From positions 124,001-188,000 of the forward strand of contig NZ_RQJW01000007.1 in the NCBI RefSeq assembly GCF_004028635.1: DNA of 64,000 nt. The letters run 5' to 3'. Positions within the stretch are counted from its first letter, which is position 1. Every line of letters starts with the position of its first letter. The DNA is from Streptomyces cyaneus (GTDB taxonomy: Bacteria; Actinomycetota; Actinomycetes; Streptomycetales; Streptomycetaceae). Below, piece by piece: positions 60,803-64,000 of the stretch. The position numbers and the translations under genes were made by a program. The notes beneath the pieces were generated by a model that was not told where the DNA came from, ran no database searches, and worked only from the letters and a program-made list of their open reading frames with translations.

Positions 60803-61212
60803 GTCCCCACCCCCACCATTTCCTCCGCCGACGCCACGGCTTCCTCCCGTACCTCGAAGGGGAGCCCGCGCAGCACCGGCGGCTTGGCCACGACGACCAC
60901 GCGGACCTCGTCACCCTCCCGCCCGACTGTGACCGTCGCGCCGCGCGGTGCCGCCTCACGGGTCACCTCGACGACGGCGTCGACCGGATCCTGCCGGGCA
61001 GCCGCGCGGGCGCCTGTCCGGGCCGCGTCCACGCACTGGATCTGCGCGGCCACCACGAGCAGCCCCCACACCAGCGCCATCGCGAACATCACCAGCACGG
61101 GCAGCACGACAGCCGACTCCGCCGTCACGAACCCCCGGTCCGATCCCCGACCAGGCCCCCGGCCGACACTCCTGTCCGACCCGGGCTCAATGTCCCGCTC
61201 ACATTCGCGCAT
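60799..61212 (-). CDS. TadE family pilus protein (Rv3655c type)
   Basis: 137 residues. DRGFVTAESAVVLPVLVMFA is a classic TadE start (polar leader, Glu at +5 of the helix), then QIQCVDAARTGARAAARQD. Minor pseudopilin of a Flp/Tad pilus, exported and anchored in the membrane. Overlaps the pilin-like gene before it by 14 bp and the next gene by 4 bp. Confidence 0.88.
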   Translation of the reverse strand: MRECERDIEPGSDRSVGRGPGRGSDRGFVTAESAVVLPVLVMFAMALVWGLLVVAAQIQCVDAARTGARAAARQDPVDAVVEVTREAAPRGATVTVGREGDEVRVVVVAKPPVLRGLPFEVREEAVASAEEMVGVGT

Positions 61213-61408
61213 CGAGCGCCTGCTTCACGATGGCCTGCAACTCCGCGCTGACCTGCCCGCTCGTCACGACCTTGTAGAGCACCACGGCGAAGGCCACCGC
61301 GGCCACGATCCCCATCGCGTACTCGGAGGTGACCATCCCCGCGTCCCTCCGCGTCGCCCGCATCCTGCACACCAGGGCGCGCATCCGTGCCCGTACCGCC
61401 TTGTACAT
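61199..61408 (-). CDS. DUF4244 Flp-type pilin-like protein
   Basis: 69 residues: short basic leader, then DAGMVTSEYAMGIVAAVAFA, a prepilin-type site (G before M/V-T-S-E with Glu at +5) and one helix. This matches the DUF4244 family of small Flp pilins in actinobacteria. First gene after the 173-bp gap containing a tandem repeat, so it likely has its own promoter for high-level subunit expression. Confidence 0.9.
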   Translation of the reverse strand: MYKAVRARMRALVCRMRATRRDAGMVTSEYAMGIVAAVAFAVVLYKVVTSGQVSAELQAIVKQALDARM

Positions 61409-61468
61409 CTCAACCCCCGTAATACTCAGTCCTGTTGAAACCAGCTGTTGAACGTCTGCTGCCGAAGT

Positions 61469-61552
61469 CCGAACCCGTTGGCCCGAACTCGCTAGTCCGA
61501 ACCCGTTGGTCCGAACTCGTTGGCCCGAACCCGTTGGTCCGATCTCGTTACC
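61469..61552. repeat. 14-bp tandem repeat, six copies, upstream of the pilin gene
   Basis: Units CCGAACCCGTTGGC, CCGAACTCGCTAGT, CCGAACCCGTTGGT, CCGAACTCGTTGGC, CCGAACCCGTTGGT and CCGATCTCGTTACC. CCC and CTC forms alternate, so the true period is 28 bp. It occupies half of the pilin upstream gap, 60-140 bp before the pilin ATG. Confidence 0.85.
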
Positions 61553-61581
61553 GACCGGCGGCCGTCGCCGCCCTCACCCCG

Positions 61582-62370
61582 TCATCCGCCGCCCCCTCCC
61601 AGCACCCCGCCCGCCAGCCCGATCACCACCGGCGCCACGCCCATCGCGATGAACGCGGGCAGGAAGCACAGCCCCACCGGCGCGGTGACCATGACGGCGG
61701 CCCGCCTGGCCCGTTCCGTCGCAGAGCGGGCCCAGTCGGCGCGGGCATCCGCGGCGAGCCGCGCGACCGGTCCGGCGGCCGGAAGTCCCGACACATCGGC
61801 CCTTTCGAGCAACCGCGCCAGCGCGCCGGCCCCCGGCATCGACGCCAGCCGCTGCCATGCATCGCCCGGTTCACCGCCGAGCCGCACCTCCGCCGCCCCT
61901 CGCGCCAACCCGTCCCCGACGGGGCCGCCCAGGGCCTCGCCCACGGCCTGCGCCGCGATCACCGGACCCGCTCCCGCCGCGATACAGGCCGCCAACAGAT
62001 CGGCGGCGAGCGGCAACTGGCGAGCCACCTCACCCGCGTCGGGCTCCTCCTCGGCGCCAGCGGCTCCCTGCCGACGCCGCCACATCCACAGCCCGCCCGC
62101 GACGATCAGCCCCACCGCCAGCCCGGCGACGCCACCGACCAGCGCCCAACCGGCGCCCACGACCGCCACCATGGGCAGCCCTTGCCGCATGCCCTGCCGA
62201 ACGTCGAACCGTGGGGGTATCGACGTCGCGTCGGCGGTCGTCATCAACTCGGCCAGGCGTCGCCGCACCCTCCGCTCATGCCGTGCCGCCAGGGGCCACC
62301 GCAACAGCCACCCGACGACCAACGCCGCCCCCACGGCTGCCCCCAGCCTGTGGACAACCTCCGCACTCAC
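61582..62370 (-). CDS. TadC-like type II/IV secretion F-domain membrane protein
   Basis: 262 residues: an N-terminal helix, two central helices (MVAVVGAGWALVGGVAGLA), a cytoplasmic GspF/TadC helical domain (QLPLAADLLAACIAAGAGP), and two C-terminal helices (VGLCFLPAFIAMGVAPVVIG). Inner-membrane platform of the Tad pilus machine. GTG start at 62370 with GGGAGGTGGC upstream. This GTGAG start sits in the last copy of a 44-bp repeat. Confidence 0.88.
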   Translation of the reverse strand: MSAEVVHRLGAAVGAALVVGWLLRWPLAARHERRVRRRLAELMTTADATSIPPRFDVRQGMRQGLPMVAVVGAGWALVGGVAGLAVGLIVAGGLWMWRRRQGAAGAEEEPDAGEVARQLPLAADLLAACIAAGAGPVIAAQAVGEALGGPVGDGLARGAAEVRLGGEPGDAWQRLASMPGAGALARLLERADVSGLPAAGPVARLAADARADWARSATERARRAAVMVTAPVGLCFLPAFIAMGVAPVVIGLAGGVLGGGGG

Positions 62371-62506
62371 GCCGCCACCTCCCTCTCACGCTCCAGACCC
62401 GCCCAAGTCCTCACGCCGCCATCTCCTTCGCACACCCCGGTCCGCCCCGAGTCCTCACGCCGCCCCTCTCTTCGCACTCCCTCACCGCCCGAGTCCTCAC
62501 GCCGCC
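62366..62506. repeat. 44-bp tandem repeat joining TadB-like stop and TadC-like start
   Basis: The core CTCACGCCGCC occurs at 62366, 62410, 62454 and 62496 (steps 44, 44, 42). Read on the minus strand each copy is GGCGGCGTGAG. The first is the end of the TadB-like gene (GCG GCG TGA) and the last is the start of the TadC-like gene (GTG AGT). Confidence 0.85.
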
Positions 62507-63357
62507 TCCGCTCCCCGCACGATCCGCATCGCCCACCACATCCCCAGCCCCTCCAGCGCCCCGCCGACCACCACGCACCCGAGCCCGGCCCCGGTATGCA
62601 GCAGCACATGCAGCGGGTCGGCCCCCATCGCGGCACCCAGCAGCAACCCCAGGACCGGCAACCCGGCGAGCATCACCACCGTGGATCGAGCTCCCGCCAA
62701 CTGGGCGCGCAGGTCGGCGCGTTGATCCCGCTCGGCCCGCAACGCCCCTTCCAAGCGGTCGAGTCCGGCCGCGAGCCCCGCGCCCTGGTCCACGGCCACC
62801 CTCCAGCACGCCGCCAGGCCTGACAGGCCCTCGGCACCCGGCTGCCGTGCCGCGGAGGTGAGCGCGCCCGGCACATCCCCACCGAACCGCGCCGCCGCCA
62901 GTACCGCGGCCTGCGCTTCCCCGAGCCCGCCGGAGTCCCGCGCCACCCGCAGCAGCGCCTCACCCGGCTGTCGCCCGGCCCGCACCTCCCCGGCAAGCGC
63001 CCCGCACAGCGCGATCACCGCGTCCCCGCAACGCTCCCGCGTCCGGCGCACCTCCCGGGCCAGCCGCACCCTCCGCAGCAACGGCACCCCGGCCGCCCCC
63101 GCGACGACCGGCAGCAACGACGCCCCCAGCACACCCAGCACCAGCCCGACTGCCGGCGCCCACCATTCGGCCCGCAGCCGTCCCCGCAGCCGCCGCACCT
63201 CCCCGGCGATCTGCGGCCAGTCAGGCGGCCCGGCTCCCACCACCCCACCGCCCGCAAGCAGCAACTGCGCCCGCCGCGTCCCGGAGCCCCGCCCGCCCAG
63301 CAACCAGGCCGCCGCCCCGAGACACGCCACTGCCGCGCCCAACGACATCTCGCCCAT
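62497..63357 (-). CDS. TadB-like type II/IV secretion F-domain membrane protein
   Basis: 286 residues: an N-terminal helix, then a central pair (WWAPAVGLVLGVLGASLLPV), the F-domain (CGDAVIALCGALAGEVRAGR then QPGEALLRVA) and C-terminal helices (VVMLAGLPVLGLLLGAAMGA). Partner of the TadC-like protein in the pilus platform. Start ATG at 63357 (GEMSLGAAVA). Separated from the ATPase gene by a 216-bp gap with short direct repeats. Confidence 0.88.
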   Translation of the reverse strand: MGEMSLGAAVACLGAAAWLLGGRGSGTRRAQLLLAGGGVVGAGPPDWPQIAGEVRRLRGRLRAEWWAPAVGLVLGVLGASLLPVVAGAAGVPLLRRVRLAREVRRTRERCGDAVIALCGALAGEVRAGRQPGEALLRVARDSGGLGEAQAAVLAAARFGGDVPGALTSAARQPGAEGLSGLAACWRVAVDQGAGLAAGLDRLEGALRAERDQRADLRAQLAGARSTVVMLAGLPVLGLLLGAAMGADPLHVLLHTGAGLGCVVVGGALEGLGMWWAMRIVRGAEAA

Positions 63358-63370
63358 TCAGACCACCCAA

Positions 63371-63447
63371 CCCCTCACATCACCGCACCAGCCACGACGC
63401 CGAACCCCTCACGACGGCGAACCCCTCACGTCACCGCACCAGCCACG
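63371..63447. repeat. 26-bp direct repeat between the ATPase and TadB-like genes
   Basis: Two copies of CCCCTCAC(A/G)TCACCGCACC followed by AGCCACG at 63371-63396 and 63422-63447 (25 of 26 identical, 51 bp apart), with a partial third copy at 63403-63413. On the minus strand they again contain GTGAGGGG. Confidence 0.75.
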
Positions 63448-63573
63448 TCACCGACTCCCCCACGTCACCGCCCCCCATCGCGACCACCGGCTCCCTCACG
63501 TCATCGCCCCCATCACCCCCCGGAAGCCCCCTCACGATCACCACGCCCCATCCCCGGCCCCGCACCCTCACCT

Positions 63574-64000
63574 TCACGGCACACACCCCTCATCGCTCGC
63601 CCCTCGAAGCAGCCCCCGCAGCCGCTCCCACCCCCGCTCGTACGCGAAGGCCTCCGCGCCCCAGCGCAGCGCCGGCACCGTCCGCACCAGCCCCGACGGG
63701 TCCCGCTCCAGCACATGCACCTCCGAGATCCGCCGCCGCCCGGTGTGGTCTCGTGCGAGATGGAGAACGACCGACAGCGCGGCCGCCAACTGGCTGTGCA
63801 GCGCGGCCCGGTCGAGTCCGGCCGCCGTGCCGAGCGCCTCCAGCCGGGCCGGCACATCGGCCGCCGCGTTCGCATGGACGGTCCCGCAGCCTCCTTCGTG
63901 ACCGGTGTTCAAGGCGGCCAGCAGATGGACCACTTCGGGTCCGCGCACCTCGCCCACGACCAGCCGGTCCGGCCGCATCCGCAACGCCTGCCGCACCAGG
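63574..64000 (-). CDS. TadA/CpaF-type secretion ATPase (N-terminus beyond window)
   Basis: The last about 142 residues of a hexameric traffic ATPase, open to the right edge. MRPDRLVVGEVRGPEVVHLL is the Walker B region, followed by the His box ALNTGHEGGCGTVHANAA and the C-terminal helices. It powers assembly of the Flp pilus by the proteins encoded downstream. The Walker A part lies outside the window. Confidence 0.93.
   Translation of the reverse strand, partial: LVRQALRMRPDRLVVGEVRGPEVVHLLAALNTGHEGGCGTVHANAAADVPARLEALGTAAGLDRAALHSQLAAALSVVLHLARDHTGRRRISEVHVLERDPSGLVRTVPALRWGAEAFAYERGWERLRGLLRGASDEGCVP

Noticed and set aside
62366-63447. CRISPR-like repeats in the Tad region
   Set aside because: Repeats are short, spacers are not unique and the units include gene starts and stops; no cas genes.
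1-64000. Prophage or integrated plasmid
   Set aside because: No integrase, phage structural, replication or conjugation genes seen; only IS and tRNA scars.

Overview
The window is actinobacterial, almost certainly Streptomyces. GC content is very high, GTG and TTG starts are common, and secreted proteins carry Tat or lipobox signals. The right third (about 40.4-64 kb) has the gene order known around bldG in S. coelicolor: secreted hydrolase, holB, a tmk fusion, topA, a small membrane protein, a methyltransferase, a lipoprotein, hppA, an anti-sigma factor, bldG, a DUF1998 helicase and a Tad/Flp pilus locus. This part is vertically inherited core. All calls come from reading the sequence and from family knowledge; no database search was run.

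1-15 kb is a biosynthetic gene cluster that I do not recognise as a described one. On the minus strand, read from 10.35 kb down to 1, lie a PhyH-fold Fe/2-oxoglutarate enzyme whose metal motif reads H-V-G instead of HxD/E (the hallmark of radical halogenases), a radical-SAM lysine-2,3-aminomutase-like enzyme, an ATP-grasp ligase, an MFS exporter, a small protein, a CPA2 antiporter, a shortened HPPD-like VOC protein, a 555-residue protein of unknown family and an amidase. Many of these genes are translationally coupled. On the plus strand are an HxlR-type regulator in AT-richer DNA, two more ATP-grasp ligases overlapping by 11 bp, and a glutamate/aspartate-racemase-like protein. The likely product is a small peptide or amide built by three ATP-grasp ligases from an oxidised or chlorinated and/or beta-amino acid, then exported.

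15-33 kb holds secreted and surface functions: a membrane-anchored exported protein, a trypsin-like protease with five repeats of about 53 residues, a GH27 alpha-galactosidase with a ricin-type lectin domain, a polysaccharide deacetylase lipoprotein, a 1251-residue HTH/NTPase/WD40 protein, a Tat-exported rhamnogalacturonan lyase-like protein and a large subtilisin. Broken gene pieces lie between them (IS5-type transposase, M1 peptidase, WXG100, acyl-CoA ligase, LuxR).

33-40.3 kb is a decaying accessory stretch. Intact genes are a RidA protein, a NAD(P)-binding protein, a VOC protein, a divergent GntR regulator with two operator-like palindromes, an SDR and an XRE/MmyB-type regulator. Remnants of an Old Yellow Enzyme, an SRPBCC protein, an alpha/beta hydrolase and an acyl-CoA dehydrogenase lie among them. 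It ends at a tRNA-Thr(CGU) gene with a strong terminator and what looks like a decayed partial copy of that tRNA, which marks the island/core boundary.

40.4-64 kb is the core block. Notable non-coding features are a nested, long-stem leader upstream of topA, perfect-stem terminators after hppA and after the anti-sigma gene, and three separate tandem-repeat arrays in the helicase/Tad region. One of these arrays duplicates the junction between the TadB-like and TadC-like genes.
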